The notes below the pieces were generated by a model, which was given only the letters and a program-made list of their open reading frames with translations, was not told the origin of the DNA and did no database searches. From Prado023 sp964418695 (GTDB taxonomy: Bacteria > Actinomycetota > Actinomycetes > S36-B12 > CAIYMF01): 64,000 nt of DNA. How positions within the stretch are numbered: the first letter of the stretch is position 1; each line of letters begins with the position of its first letter. Made by a program: the position numbers and the translations under genes. Location of the stretch: NCBI GenBank assembly GCA_964418695.1, contig CAYQMN010000004.1, positions 62,001 through 126,000 of the forward strand, read 5' to 3'. This document shows, in pieces, positions 8,601-16,657 of this stretch.

Positions 8601-10215
8601 CGGGCCCGATCGTGCTGGCCAGCGAGGTCACGATCTCCTCGCGGATGGCGTCCAGCGGCGGATTGGTGACCTGGGCGAAGAGCTGGGCGAAGTAGTCGAA
8701 GATCAGCCGCGGCCGGTCGGAGAGCACCGCGATCGGCGTGTCGGTGCCCATCGAGCCCAGCGCCTCGCCGCCGGTGCGGGCCATCGGCGTGAGCAGGACG
8801 CGCAGCTCCTCCTCGGTGTAGCCGAACGTCTGCTGACGGCGGGCCACCGACTTCGCGGTGTGCCAGACGTGCTCGCGCTCGGGCAGCTCCTCCAGGTGGA
8901 CGACCCCGGTGCGCAGCCACTCGGCGTACGGGTGGGCGGCGGCCAGCTCGGCCTTGATCTCGTCGTCCTCCACGATCCGCCCGCCGACCGTGTCGACCAG
9001 GAACATCCGGCCCGGCTGCAGACGGCCCTTGCGCACGATGGTGGCCGGGTCGATGTCCAGCACCCCGGCCTCCGAGCCCAACACGACCAGGCCGTCCTCG
9101 GTCACCCAGAACCGGCCCGGGCGCAGGCCGTTGCGGTCCAGCACCGCGCCGATCAGCCGGCCGTCGGTGAAGCTCACGTTGGCCGGGCCGTCCCAGGGCT
9201 CCATCAGCGAGGCGTGGTACTGGTAGAACGCCCGGCGGGCCGGGTCCATCTCGTCGTGGTTCTCCCACGCCTCCGGGATCATCATGAGCACCGCGTGCGG
9301 CAGCGATCGCCCGCCTAGGTGCAGCAGCTCGAGGACCTCGTCGAAGCTGGCCGAGTCGCTGGCGCCCTGCGTGCAGATCGGCAGGATGCGGCGCAGGTCG
9401 CCGGGGAGCAGGTCGGAGTTGAGCTGCGCCTCGCGGGCCCGCATCCAGTTGCGGTTGCCGCGCACGGTGTTGATCTCGCCGTTGTGCGCGATCAGCCGGT
9501 AGGGGTGCGCGAGAGTCCAGCTGGGGAAGGTGTTGGTGGAGAACCGGGAGTGCACCAGGGCCAGTGCGCTGGCCATCCGCGGGTCGCTCAGGTCGGGGAA
9601 GAACTGCGCGAGCTGGCTGGTCGTGAGCATGCCCTTGTAGACCAGGGTCCGCGAGGACAGGCTCGGGAAGTACACGTCGGCCTCGCGCTCGGCCCGCTTG
9701 CGCAGGCAGAACGCGACCCGCTCGAACGCCATCGGGTCGGCGGCGGGGGTGCGCGGGGCGACGAACAGCTGCCGGAACCGCGGCATCGCCGCCGCCGCCT
9801 GCTGGCCGACGATCTCGCGGCGGTGCGGCACCTCGCGCCAGCCCAGGACGGTCAGCCCCTCCTCGTCGGCGATCCGCTCGACGGCGGCCATCGAGTGCCG
9901 CTCGCCGCTGGCGTCGTCGGGCAGGAAGGCCATGCCGACCGCGTAGCCGCCGGCGGCCGGCAGCGCGAAGCCGGCCGTCGCGCGCAGGAAGGCGTCGGGC
10001 ACCTGGATCAGCAGACCCGCGCCGTCGCCGCTGTTGGGCTCCGCGCCCGAGGCGCCGCGGTGGTCCAGGTTCACCAGCGCGGTGATCGCCTTGACCACGA
10101 TGTCGTTGGTGGGGATGCCGGTCATGGTGGCCACGAACGCGACCCCGCACGCGTCGTGCTCGAAGTCGGGGTCGTACAGGCCTCGTGCCGGGGGCACGGC
10201 GGAGAACAGCGTCAT
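5680..10215 (-). CDS. gltB: Glutamate synthase (NADPH) large chain
   Basis: Alpha subunit of GOGAT, 1511 aa, the normal length. Order: class-II glutamine amidotransferase domain whose catalytic Cys is exposed after removal of a propeptide (HDACGVAF, Cys23), central domain, FMN-binding synthase domain with the 3Fe-4S ligands around CHLDTCPVGVATQNP, and the C-terminal GXGXG beta-helix domain. Ammonia made in the N-terminal domain is tunnelled to the FMN site. ATG 10215 has a GGAG just upstream. gltD follows with an 8-base overlap, so the two are one operon. A candidate -10 box lies about 108 bases upstream. Confidence 0.98.
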   Translation of the reverse strand: MTLFSAVPPARGLYDPDFEHDACGVAFVATMTGIPTNDIVVKAITALVNLDHRGASGAEPNSGDGAGLLIQVPDAFLRATAGFALPAAGGYAVGMAFLPDDASGERHSMAAVERIADEEGLTVLGWREVPHRREIVGQQAAAAMPRFRQLFVAPRTPAADPMAFERVAFCLRKRAEREADVYFPSLSSRTLVYKGMLTTSQLAQFFPDLSDPRMASALALVHSRFSTNTFPSWTLAHPYRLIAHNGEINTVRGNRNWMRAREAQLNSDLLPGDLRRILPICTQGASDSASFDEVLELLHLGGRSLPHAVLMMIPEAWENHDEMDPARRAFYQYHASLMEPWDGPANVSFTDGRLIGAVLDRNGLRPGRFWVTEDGLVVLGSEAGVLDIDPATIVRKGRLQPGRMFLVDTVGGRIVEDDEIKAELAAAHPYAEWLRTGVVHLEELPEREHVWHTAKSVARRQQTFGYTEEELRVLLTPMARTGGEALGSMGTDTPIAVLSDRPRLIFDYFAQLFAQVTNPPLDAIREEIVTSLASTIGPEANLLEATPGHCRQILLPFPVIDNDELAKLGQINADGDAPGFAGVTITGLYPVADGGPGLRRRLNEICAEVDRHIAGGKRLIVLSDRDSDADRAPIPSLLLCAAVHHHLVRRKSRTQVGLVVEAGDVREVHHVALLIGYGAAAVNPYLAMESVEDLTRRGVITGLTPEKAVRNLVKALGKGVLKVMSKMGVSTVASYRGAQIFEAVGLSHSVVEQYFTGTTSRLGGIGLSTIAEEVARRHALAYPHNGIAPAHRTLPVGGEYQWRREGELHLFDPDTVFALQHSTRTGRMDVFRTYTQRVDDQSERLMTLRGLFRFAGGERAPVPLDEVEPVSEIVTRFSTGAMSYGSISQEAHETLAIAMNRLGAKSNTGEGGEDPDRFVPDPNGDLRRSAIKQVASGRFGVTSEYLVNADDIQIKMAQGAKPGEGGQLPGHKVYPWVAKTRHSTPGVGLISPPPHHDIYSIEDLAQLIHDLKNANDRARIHVKLVAEVGVGTVAAGVAKAHADVILISGHDGGTGASPLTSLKHAGGPWELGLAETQQTLLLNRLRDRVVIQTDGQLKTGRDVMIAALLGAEEFGFATAPLVVMGCVMMRVCHLDTCPVGVATQNPLLRERFTGRPEFVEHFFEFIAEEVREHLAALGFRTLAEAVGHVELLDTTAAVHHWKAAGLDLSPILHPVEVGPGESLRNTTTQDHGLDRALDRRLIEICAPAIRDGEPIRAQLDIRNVNRTVGTLLGAEVTRQHGGSGLPDATIDLTFTGSAGQSFGAFVPAGVTLRLEGDANDYVAKGLSGGRIVVRPDRAATFAAAEQIIAGNVIGYGATSGEVFLSGRVGERFAVRNSGATLVVEGVGDHGCEYMTGGRVVVLGEVGRNFAAGMSGGIAYLLDLAPQRVNLDMVAIESLTPGDERWLHDILRSHQEETGSQVAAELLADPGGLARFSKIMPTDYRRILDIQDEARAAGRDPIEAVMEEMSRG

Positions 10216-10434
10216 GTGGGCTCCTCAACGTCATCACCGGCCTGAACCCTGCCTGGCCGGTCGCGACGCGATCGGTGCGGAGGTTGAAGGTCGGCGGGAC
10301 GACGTTGGCCCACCGGAGCGTCAGCATAGGACACCGGCAGGTCCGCGGAATCCGTCGTGCGCCCCCGAGCCAGATCGCGACCGAATCGCGACAAGCCCGC
10401 GACGCACCCCCGCCAAGGGCCGGCCCGGACGCGC
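10216..10434 (-). promoter_or_regulatory. gltB leader and candidate promoter
   Basis: Spacer upstream of gltB. The minus strand reads TATGCT (plus 10323-10328), a TANNNT -10 element, which would start the transcript near 10316 and give a leader of about 100 nt. A good -35 box is not evident. No riboswitch or regulator site could be recognised in the leader, so nitrogen control is not visible here. Confidence 0.4.
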
Positions 10435-10470
10435 CGAGGCGCCCACCCCCTGCGGGGAGTGGGCGCCTCG
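10435..10470 (-). terminator. Strong hairpin downstream of the small membrane protein gene
   Basis: Perfect 12-base arms CGAGGCGCCCAC (10435-10446) and GTGGGCGCCTCG (10459-10470) around a 12-base loop that can pair further. It lies 18 bases beyond the stop of the minus-strand gene ending at 10489. There is no U-tract, as is usual for GC-rich actinobacterial terminators. Confidence 0.8.
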
Positions 10471-10488
10471 GAACGCTGGTGCGGGTCG

Positions 10489-10899
10489 CTAGGCGCTGGC
10501 ACGCTCCTTGGCCGCGGCCGAGACGCCGAGGCCGGTGAGGATCGTGACCACGCCCATGCCCATCGCGAACGCCGCCACGCCGAAGGCGACGACAGAGGTG
10601 AACAGCGAGGCCTGCAGGAAGGACGCGGTCATGGCCGTCTGACGCGCCGGGTCGTCCCGACCGAGCTCGGCGTAGGTCTTGCCGCCGGTGGAGTCCATCG
10701 CGTGGTGGCCGATGATCAGCGCCTGGCAGTAGGCCTCGAACGGTCCGTTGACCTCCTGGCCGGCCTGGCAGCTGGCGTCGTCGGCGACGACGATCTTCTG
10801 CTGGGCGAGCTGGTCGGTCACGGTGTACCAGGTGAAGGCGCCCGCGACGATCAGGATCGCGCCGGCGATGTAGAGAAGCAGGGAGATGGTCTTGGACAT
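10489..10899 (-). CDS. Small conserved membrane protein (the family often mislabelled 'LigA')
   Basis: 136 aa with hydrophobic segments at about residues 5-25 and 95-125 and an extracytoplasmic loop between them holding two cysteines (Cys44, Cys58) and GHHAMDS. Database relatives in actinobacteria are often called aromatic ring-opening dioxygenase LigA, but nothing here resembles a dioxygenase, and the name is best ignored (recalled, not searched). Start: ATG 10899 has AAGGAG 7 bases upstream; the longer reading frame adds non-conserved sequence. The gene stands alone between lgt and gltB, followed by a strong hairpin. The paired Cys residues would fit a disulfide in the cell envelope. Function unknown. 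Confidence 0.85.
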   Translation of the reverse strand: MSKTISLLLYIAGAILIVAGAFTWYTVTDQLAQQKIVVADDASCQAGQEVNGPFEAYCQALIIGHHAMDSTGGKTYAELGRDDPARQTAMTASFLQASLFTSVVAFGVAAFAMGMGVVTILTGLGVSAAAKERASA

Positions 10900-11067
10900 G
10901 GCGTTCTCCTTCGTCGGTGGATCTGCTCGGCCAACTATGCAAGGCCGGGGCCGCGGAATGCGCGATCTGCTGGCTAACCGGCCTGCGTGTCGCCCGTCGT
11001 GTCGCCCGTTCACAGAGTCGCGCGGCGTGGCCGGCACCGGTCCGGGGCTCGCTGGTGAGTGCTCGAC

Positions 11068-11940
11068 TCAGGCTGGAGCGTCGGCTTCGAGCCGCTCGGC
11101 ACCCTTGGGCAGCAGCTCCTCGGGCGCCTCGCGGCCCGGTCGCAGCCGGGCGCTGACCACGAAGTAGGCCAGCGCGCACAGTCCCACCGCGATCGAGGTG
11201 AAGACGTTGACCCGGATGCCCAGGATGTGGGTGGCCGGGTCGATCCGCAGCAGCTCCACGCCCAGCCGGCCCAGGCAGTACATGCCCACGTACAGGGCGA
11301 AGGCCCGGCCGTGACCCAGCCGCCACCGGCGGTCCGCCCAGGCGACCACGCCGGCCACCAGCACCAGCCACAGGGCCTCGTAGAGGAACGTGGGATGGAA
11401 GGTGGCGTACTGCTCGTATCCCGCCGGCCGGTGTGCCGGGTCGATCTCCAGGGCCCAGGGGACGGTGGTCGGGCGACCGAACAGCTCCTGGTTGAACCAG
11501 TTGCCGAACCGCCCGATGGCCTGCCCGAGCGGCAGGGCGACCGCGAGCGTGTCACCCAGGGGGGGCAGCGGGACACCGGCCCGCCGGCAGGCGATCCAGG
11601 CGCCCAGGGCGCCCATCGCGATCGCACCCCAGATGCCCAGGCCGCCGGCCCAGATCCGCAGGGCCGCGACCAGCCCCTGCCCGTCGGGGCCGAAGTAGGT
11701 CTCCCAATCGGTGAGCACGTGGTAGAGCCGCGCGCCGACGATCCCCAGCGGCACGGCCCACAGGGCAGCGTCGTAGACGAACCCGCGCTGGCCACCGCGC
11801 GCCACCCACCGCCGGTCCCCCAGCCACATGGCCACGAAGATGCCGACGAGGATGCAGATCGCGTACGCCCGGATCGGCAGCGGCCCGAGGTGCCAGACGC
11901 TCTGGTCCGGACTCGGGATGGAGGCGAGCAGGTCGGTCAC
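11068..11940 (-). CDS. lgt: Phosphatidylglycerol-prolipoprotein diacylglyceryl transferase
   Basis: Membrane enzyme that transfers diacylglycerol from phosphatidylglycerol to the lipobox Cys of prolipoproteins, the first step of lipoprotein maturation (LspA, the second step, is encoded at 37508-38215). 290 aa, several transmembrane segments, and the Lgt signature GRFGNWFNQELFG with the conserved Arg/Asn. The GTG start at 11940 overlaps the stop of the DsbA-like gene as GTGA, so lgt is translated by coupling. The C-terminal 20 residues are charged and cytoplasmic. Adjacency to trp and glt genes is common in actinobacteria. Confidence 0.96.
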   Translation of the reverse strand: MTDLLASIPSPDQSVWHLGPLPIRAYAICILVGIFVAMWLGDRRWVARGGQRGFVYDAALWAVPLGIVGARLYHVLTDWETYFGPDGQGLVAALRIWAGGLGIWGAIAMGALGAWIACRRAGVPLPPLGDTLAVALPLGQAIGRFGNWFNQELFGRPTTVPWALEIDPAHRPAGYEQYATFHPTFLYEALWLVLVAGVVAWADRRWRLGHGRAFALYVGMYCLGRLGVELLRIDPATHILGIRVNVFTSIAVGLCALAYFVVSARLRPGREAPEELLPKGAERLEADAPA

Positions 11941-12788
11941 TGGGCGGTGGCGTCGGCGACCAGCTGCTCGAGCGTGTCCTTGTCCCTGAGCTGGTCCATC
12001 GTCAGCGTCGTGCCGTTCAGGATGCCGGTCGGCGTGCCGGTGATGCCGTTGCTGATGAACTGCTCCTGGCTGTTGGCCGACCAGCCCAGGTAGGTGCCGC
12101 CCTGCACGCACGAGGTGAAGGTGCTCAGCGCGTCGCCGGTGAGCCCCACGGTCGTGCCGAGGTCGATGAGCTGCTGGTCGGAGTAGCCGACACCCTCGTC
12201 CTCGGGCTGGATCGCGTACACGCCGCGCAGGTAGGGACCGGTCGCGTCCTGGTCGATGGCGCAGCCCCACGCCGAGGTGGCCCTGGCCGAGGAGTTCGGG
12301 TTGCCGTTGGCCGCGTTCTTGTCCGCCAGGCCGTTGTCCAGGAAGGTGGCCGGGCGGTAGAGGAGCTTCACCTTGCCGTCCTCGGCCAGCTGCTGGATGT
12401 TCTCGCCGTTCTGGTCCTCGAGGGCCTTGCACCCCGGGCACTGGAAGTCCTGCCACAGCTCGAGGGTCGGCAGCTTGGCCTCGTCCTTGGACGTCCAGCC
12501 GGTGCCGTACTTCACCCCGTAGGTGTCGTTGAGCACGCCCTTGGGCAGCGCCGCCGCGGGGTCGGCGGTCGGCGCGGTGGCGCTGGGCGAGTTCGCGTCA
12601 TTGCTGCGACCGGCCAGGACCCCGACCGTGATCAGACCGCCCACGACGGCCAGCACGACCAGCGATCCGACGATCCTGATCGTCCGCTCGCGACGCCGCT
12701 CGGCCGACTCAGCCGCCTCCCGAGCCTCGGCGGCGAGCTGCTTGGCGGTCTTCTGGCGGCCTGACTGATCCGCTGACTTCCCCGGCAT
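11937..12788 (-). CDS. Membrane-anchored DsbA-like thiol-disulfide oxidoreductase
   Basis: 283 aa. A cytoplasmic basic N-terminus rich in Ala/Glu (1-37), one transmembrane anchor (about 38-60), then an extracytoplasmic thioredoxin-fold domain with CPGC at 117-120 and a cis-Pro loop near TGTPTGILNG. It should oxidise or isomerise disulfides in secreted proteins. It is divergent from a VKOR homologue whose start lies 155 bases away; VKOR re-oxidises DsbA-type enzymes in actinobacteria (established), so the two are a likely pair. ATG 12788 has GGGAGG 4 bases upstream and a TAGCCT -10 box (12813-12818). lgt follows by GTGA overlap. Confidence 0.92.
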   Translation of the reverse strand: MPGKSADQSGRQKTAKQLAAEAREAAESAERRRERTIRIVGSLVVLAVVGGLITVGVLAGRSNDANSPSATAPTADPAAALPKGVLNDTYGVKYGTGWTSKDEAKLPTLELWQDFQCPGCKALEDQNGENIQQLAEDGKVKLLYRPATFLDNGLADKNAANGNPNSSARATSAWGCAIDQDATGPYLRGVYAIQPEDEGVGYSDQQLIDLGTTVGLTGDALSTFTSCVQGGTYLGWSANSQEQFISNGITGTPTGILNGTTLTMDQLRDKDTLEQLVADATAQ

Positions 12789-12943
12789 GAAACCTCCCGA
12801 TTGCGCCCGGCAAGGCTACCCGAACTCCCGCCCACGCCCGGCCGACCCGGATCGGCGCCCAGCGCGTCGTGGCTGGTCTAGCCTGGTGCGACGACAGGAT
12901 GGGCGGGGTCTCCCAGCCCGAGACGACAGGAGTGGGCCGGCCC
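12789..12943. promoter_or_regulatory. Divergent promoter region between dsbA-like and VKOR genes
   Basis: Two identical TAGCCT -10-like hexamers face away from each other: one on the minus strand at 12813-12818 for the dsbA-like gene (start about 25 bases downstream) and one on the plus strand at 12879-12884 for the VKOR gene. The -35 regions are weak. The shared spacer would allow co-regulation. Confidence 0.45.
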
Positions 12944-13570
12944 ATGACCGATCTGGCCACCGAGCCCAGCCTTCCCGCGCTCCCGGGGCCGCCGCGCGCG
13001 GCCGACCGCCGGCACACCGGGACCTGGATCGAGATGCTGGTCTCCAGCATCCTGGGCCTGTACGCGTCGATGGTGCTGTCCATCGACGCGATCGCCCTGG
13101 CCAAGGACCCGTACGGCGACCTCTCCTGCGACATCACCGACAAGATCTCGTGCTCCACGGTCGGGCTGAGCTGGCAGGCGAACCTGTTCGGCTGGCCCAA
13201 CGCCTTCCTGGGCCTGCTCACCGAGCCCGTGGTCATCACCGTCGCGGTCGCCTCGCTGGGCGGCGTGCACTTCCCGCGCTGGTTCATGCGCACCGCGCAG
13301 GTCGGCTACACGATCGGCCTGCTGTTCGCGTACTGGCTGTTCTACCAGGCCTACTTCGAGATCGGGGCGCTGTGCCCCTGGTGCCTGCTCATCACCGTGA
13401 CCACGACGCTGGTGTTCATGTCGCTGACCCGGGTCAACATCCTCGAAGGCCACCTGGGGGCCGGCATGCAGCGCACGCTCGCGCGCCCGTTGCGCCTGGG
13501 CGCGGATCTGGCTGGCGTCCTCATCATCTTCGCGGTGATCGCCGCGATGATCCTCTACCGGTACGTCTGA
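12944..13570 (+). CDS. Vitamin K epoxide reductase (VKOR) family protein
   Basis: Integral membrane protein of 208 aa that passes electrons from DsbA-type proteins to quinone. Four or five hydrophobic segments; loop cysteines Cys62 and Cys70 (shuttle pair) and the active-site CPWC at 144-147 are all present, as is the conserved Ser/Trp of STVGLSWQ. ATG 12944 is preferred; GTG 12932 in frame would overlap the GGAG and is less likely. It is divergent from the DsbA-like gene and convergent with trpA. The pairing suggests a VKOR-driven extracytoplasmic disulfide pathway. Confidence 0.93.
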   Translation: MTDLATEPSLPALPGPPRAADRRHTGTWIEMLVSSILGLYASMVLSIDAIALAKDPYGDLSCDITDKISCSTVGLSWQANLFGWPNAFLGLLTEPVVITVAVASLGGVHFPRWFMRTAQVGYTIGLLFAYWLFYQAYFEIGALCPWCLLITVTTTLVFMSLTRVNILEGHLGAGMQRTLARPLRLGADLAGVLIIFAVIAAMILYRYV

Positions 13571-13617
13571 GCCGTGGCGTCCTGCCGCAGACCCGAAGGG
13601 CTGGCGCGTCGGCCGAG

Positions 13618-14424
13618 TCAGGCCTGGGCCGCACCGCGCACGCCGGCGGCCAGCTCCTGAGCCAGCGACCGCACGGCCTGCACCGCGCTGGCCTGGTCCG
13701 GCGCGGCCAGGATCCGGCTGACGAACGCCGAGCCGACGATCACCCCGTCGGCGAACCGGGCCACCTCGCGGGCCTGCTCGCCCGTGGAGACGCCCAGCCC
13801 GACCGCGACCGGCAGGTCGGTGGCCGCCCGCACCCGGTTCACCAGCTCGCTGGCGTGCACGCCCACCGACGTCCGCACGCCGGTCACGCCCATGGTGGAG
13901 GCTGCGTAGACGAAGCCGGTGGTGACTGCGGCGACGGCGGCGATCCGCTCCGCCGAGCTCGACGGGGCCACGAGGAACACCCGCTCGATGCCGTGCGCGT
14001 CGCTCGCGGCGATCCAGTCGCCGGCCTCCTCCGGGGTCAGGTCCGGGGTGATCACGCCGCACCCGCCGGCCGCGGACAGCCGCTGCGCGAACGCGTCGAC
14101 GCCGATGCGATCGACCGGGTTCCAGTAGGTCATCACCAGGGTCGGGGCACCGGTCTGGGCGACCGCGCTCACCGTGGCCAGCACGTCGGCGACCTTCGAG
14201 CCGTTGACCAGCGACTGGTGCACGGCGTCCTGGATGACCGGGCCGTCCATCAGCGGATCGGAGTAGGGCAGGCCGATCTCGACGATGTCGACCCCGCCGG
14301 CCACGATCGCCTGGGCCAGCTCGATCCCCCGCTCCAGCGTCGGGAAGCCGCTGGGCAGGTAGCCGATGAGGGCGGCGCGACCGTCCTGCCGGGCGGCGGC
14401 GAACACCTCGTGCAGCGCGCTCAC
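13618..14424 (-). CDS. trpA: Tryptophan synthase alpha subunit
   Basis: Cleaves indole-3-glycerol phosphate to indole and glyceraldehyde 3-phosphate. 268 aa TIM barrel. The catalytic Glu (VDIVEIGLPYSDPLMDGP) and Asp are present, as is the phosphate-binding GVTGVR and GLGVSTGEQ. The GTG at 14424 overlaps the trpB stop (GTGA), so it is translated coupled to trpB, fitting the alpha2beta2 complex. Ends convergent with the VKOR gene, with a 47-base spacer lacking a strong hairpin. Confidence 0.97.
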   Translation of the reverse strand: MSALHEVFAAARQDGRAALIGYLPSGFPTLERGIELAQAIVAGGVDIVEIGLPYSDPLMDGPVIQDAVHQSLVNGSKVADVLATVSAVAQTGAPTLVMTYWNPVDRIGVDAFAQRLSAAGGCGVITPDLTPEEAGDWIAASDAHGIERVFLVAPSSSAERIAAVAAVTTGFVYAASTMGVTGVRTSVGVHASELVNRVRAATDLPVAVGLGVSTGEQAREVARFADGVIVGSAFVSRILAAPDQASAVQAVRSLAQELAAGVRGAAQA

Positions 14425-15671
14425 TGGACGACCTCGTCCAGGTCGATCCCGAACCACCGGGCCGCGGTCGCCACGTCCTTGTCCCCGCGCCCGGACAGGC
14501 TCACCAGGACCAGTCCCTGAGGACCGAGCTCGCGGCCCACCCGCAGGGCGCCGGCCAGCGCGTGGGCGCTCTCGATGGCCGGGATGATCCCCTCGGTGCG
14601 GCAGAGCAGCTCGAAGGCCGCCATCGCCTCGGCGTCGTCGACCGGGGAGTAGGTGGCCCGGCCGGTGTGGGCCAGCCACGCGTGCTCCGGGCCGACGCCG
14701 GGGTAGTCCAGGCCCGCCGAGATCGAGTGCGACTCGATGGTCTGACCCTCGTCGTCCTGCAGCAGGTAGGAGCGCGTGCCGTGCAGCACCCCGACCGCTC
14801 CCCCGGTGATCGTGGCCGCGTGCCGGCCGGTCGCCACGCCGTCACCGCCGGCCTCGAAGCCGTGCAGCGCGACCTCGGCGTCGTCCAGGAACGCGTGGAA
14901 GATGCCGATGGCGTTCGACCCGCCGCCCACGCACGCGGCCACCGCGTCGGGCAGGCGCCCGTGCTCGGCCAGCAGCTGGGCGCGCGCCTCCACGCCGATC
15001 ACGCGGTGGAAGTCGCGGACCATCATCGGGAACGGGTGCGGACCGGCGACCGTGCCCAGCAGGTAGTGGGTGTCCGCGACGTTGGTCACCCAGTCGCGCA
15101 TCGCCTCGTTGATGGAGTCCTTGAGCGTCTGCGAGCCCGTGTGCACCGGGATCACCTCGGCGCCGAGCATCTTCATCCGGGCCACGTTCAGGGCCTGCCG
15201 GCGCGTGTCCTGCACGCCCATGTAGACCACGCACTCCAGGCCCAGCAGGGCCGCGGCCGTCGCCGTGGCCACCCCGTGCTGCCCGGCTCCGGTCTCGGCG
15301 ATCACCCGGTGCTTGCCCATCCGCACGGTGAGCAGCGCCTGGCCCAGCACGTTGTTGATCTTGTGCGAGCCGGTGTGGTTGAGGTCCTCGCGCTTGAGCA
15401 CGATCCGCCCGGGCACCCCGCCGGCGGCGGCGAAGCGGGGGGCGTCGGTGACCGGCGAGGGGCGGCCGGTGTAGGTGCGGGCCAGGTGGTCCAGCTCGTG
15501 CAGGAACACCGGATCCTGGCACGCGCTGTGATAGGCGGCCGTGAGCTCGTCCAGCGCGCTGATGAGCGCCTCGGGGACGAACCTCCCGCCGAACGGCCCG
15601 AAGTGGCCGGACTCGTCGGGCACCCCCGAGTCGGCCGGGATCAGCCCCAGGTTGGTCAGCGACTCGGTCAT
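14421..15671 (-). CDS. trpB: Tryptophan synthase beta subunit
   Basis: PLP enzyme joining indole and serine, 416 aa. The PLP lysine lies in TGSHKINNVLGQALL; GGGSNAIG binds the phosphate; the GAGQHGVATATAAAL stretch is typical of TrpB1. The ATG start overlaps the trpC stop as ATGA (15668-15671). The order trpC-trpB-trpA is the usual actinobacterial one. trpD and trpG are not in the window. Confidence 0.98.
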   Translation of the reverse strand: MTESLTNLGLIPADSGVPDESGHFGPFGGRFVPEALISALDELTAAYHSACQDPVFLHELDHLARTYTGRPSPVTDAPRFAAAGGVPGRIVLKREDLNHTGSHKINNVLGQALLTVRMGKHRVIAETGAGQHGVATATAAALLGLECVVYMGVQDTRRQALNVARMKMLGAEVIPVHTGSQTLKDSINEAMRDWVTNVADTHYLLGTVAGPHPFPMMVRDFHRVIGVEARAQLLAEHGRLPDAVAACVGGGSNAIGIFHAFLDDAEVALHGFEAGGDGVATGRHAATITGGAVGVLHGTRSYLLQDDEGQTIESHSISAGLDYPGVGPEHAWLAHTGRATYSPVDDAEAMAAFELLCRTEGIIPAIESAHALAGALRVGRELGPQGLVLVSLSGRGDKDVATAARWFGIDLDEVVQ

Positions 15672-16477
15672 GAGCGACCGTGCTTGATCGAGGGGTGCGC
15701 TCCGGCCGTGACCAGCTCGTGCACCGCGTGCCGCGGGTCGCCGCCGGTGACCAGGCTCTCGCCGACCAGCACCGCGTCCGCGCCGGCCTGCGCGTAGGCG
15801 ATGAGGTCACGCGGGCCACGAACCCCGCTCTCGGCCACGCGCAGCACGGAGTCGGGGATGAACGGGGCCACCCGGGCGAAGTGGTCGCGGTCCACGCTCA
15901 GCGTGCGCAGGTCGCGGACGTTCACTCCGATGATCTGCGCGCCGGCGTCCAGCGCCCGGGGCACCTCGTCGGCGTCGTGGACCTCGACCAGCGGGGTCAG
16001 CCCGATGGACAGGGCCCGCTCGTGCAGGCTCACCAGTGCCTCCTGGGTCAGCGCGGCCACGATGAGCAGCACGATGTCGGCGCCGGCCGCCCGCGCCTCC
16101 CACAGCTGGTAGGCCGAGACGATGAAGTCCTTGCGCAGGACCGGGACGTCCACCGCATGACGGACCGCGGCCAGATCCTCCAGCGAGCCGCCGAAGCGAC
16201 GGCCCTCGGTGAGCACCGAGATCGCGTGCGCCCCGCCGGCCTCGTACTCCCGGGCCAGCAGGGCGGGGTCCTCGATGGGGGCCAGCGCCCCCCGGCTCGG
16301 CGAGGAGCGCTTCACCTCGGCGATGACCGTCACGTCCTCCTGCCGCAGGGCCGCCAGCCCGTCGATCGGCTCGGGGGCGCGTGCAGCCTGCGCCCGCAGC
16401 ACCTCGATCGGGACCCGGGCCGACCGCTGCGCCAGGTCGTCGCGCACCCCGGCCAGGATGTCGTCCAGGACGCTCAC
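15668..16477 (-). CDS. trpC: Indole-3-glycerol phosphate synthase
   Basis: 269-aa TIM-barrel enzyme closing the pyrrole ring of carboxyphenylamino-deoxyribulose phosphate. VIAEVKRSSPSRG with the catalytic Lys, and GVNVRDL plus AESGV at the phosphate end, are seen. The open frame extends 48 codons upstream, but GTG 16477 is chosen: GGAG lies 5 bases before it and family homology starts there. First gene of trpCBA. The product of the preceding step (TrpF) is not encoded nearby; PriA at 26550-27290 probably does it. Confidence 0.96.
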   Translation of the reverse strand: MSVLDDILAGVRDDLAQRSARVPIEVLRAQAARAPEPIDGLAALRQEDVTVIAEVKRSSPSRGALAPIEDPALLAREYEAGGAHAISVLTEGRRFGGSLEDLAAVRHAVDVPVLRKDFIVSAYQLWEARAAGADIVLLIVAALTQEALVSLHERALSIGLTPLVEVHDADEVPRALDAGAQIIGVNVRDLRTLSVDRDHFARVAPFIPDSVLRVAESGVRGPRDLIAYAQAGADAVLVGESLVTGGDPRHAVHELVTAGAHPSIKHGRS

Positions 16478-16657
16478 GTCGTCTCCGTTCGCTGCTTCGG
16501 TCACCGCCACCGCCGCACCGCGCCGGACGACAGAACAGCGTCCGGGTCCGGTCTCGCGGCAGGCAGCCCTGAGGGTACGCAGTCCGAGCGGCCGCGCCGA
16601 AACCGACCCGCTTCGCGGCACCGGTGCCAGCCGGGACCCGCGGGTACCCTGGCCGGC
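16478..16657. promoter_or_regulatory. Divergent promoter region of trpC and the DUF2752 gene
   Basis: 180 bases. On the plus strand TACCCT (16645-16650) ends 7 bases before the DUF2752 ATG, the spacing of a leaderless actinobacterial promoter. On the minus strand another TACCCT (plus 16572-16577) could serve trpC, with a leader of roughly 90 nt. I saw no Trp-codon leader peptide or attenuator hairpin pair before trpC. Confidence 0.45.

Noticed and set aside
5617..9318. A 1233-codon open frame on the plus strand antisense to gltB/gltD, and many similar long frames elsewhere
   Set aside because: High GC makes antisense frames open; the translation is low-complexity Arg/Gly/Gln/Leu without domains, while the minus-strand gltB is fully conserved.
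10489..10899. Dioxygenase LigA function for the 136-aa protein
   Set aside because: The protein is a small membrane protein with two spans and no dioxygenase motif; the name is probably a propagated database error.
16478..16600. trp attenuator before trpC
   Set aside because: No short leader frame with consecutive Trp codons and no pair of alternative hairpins could be found.
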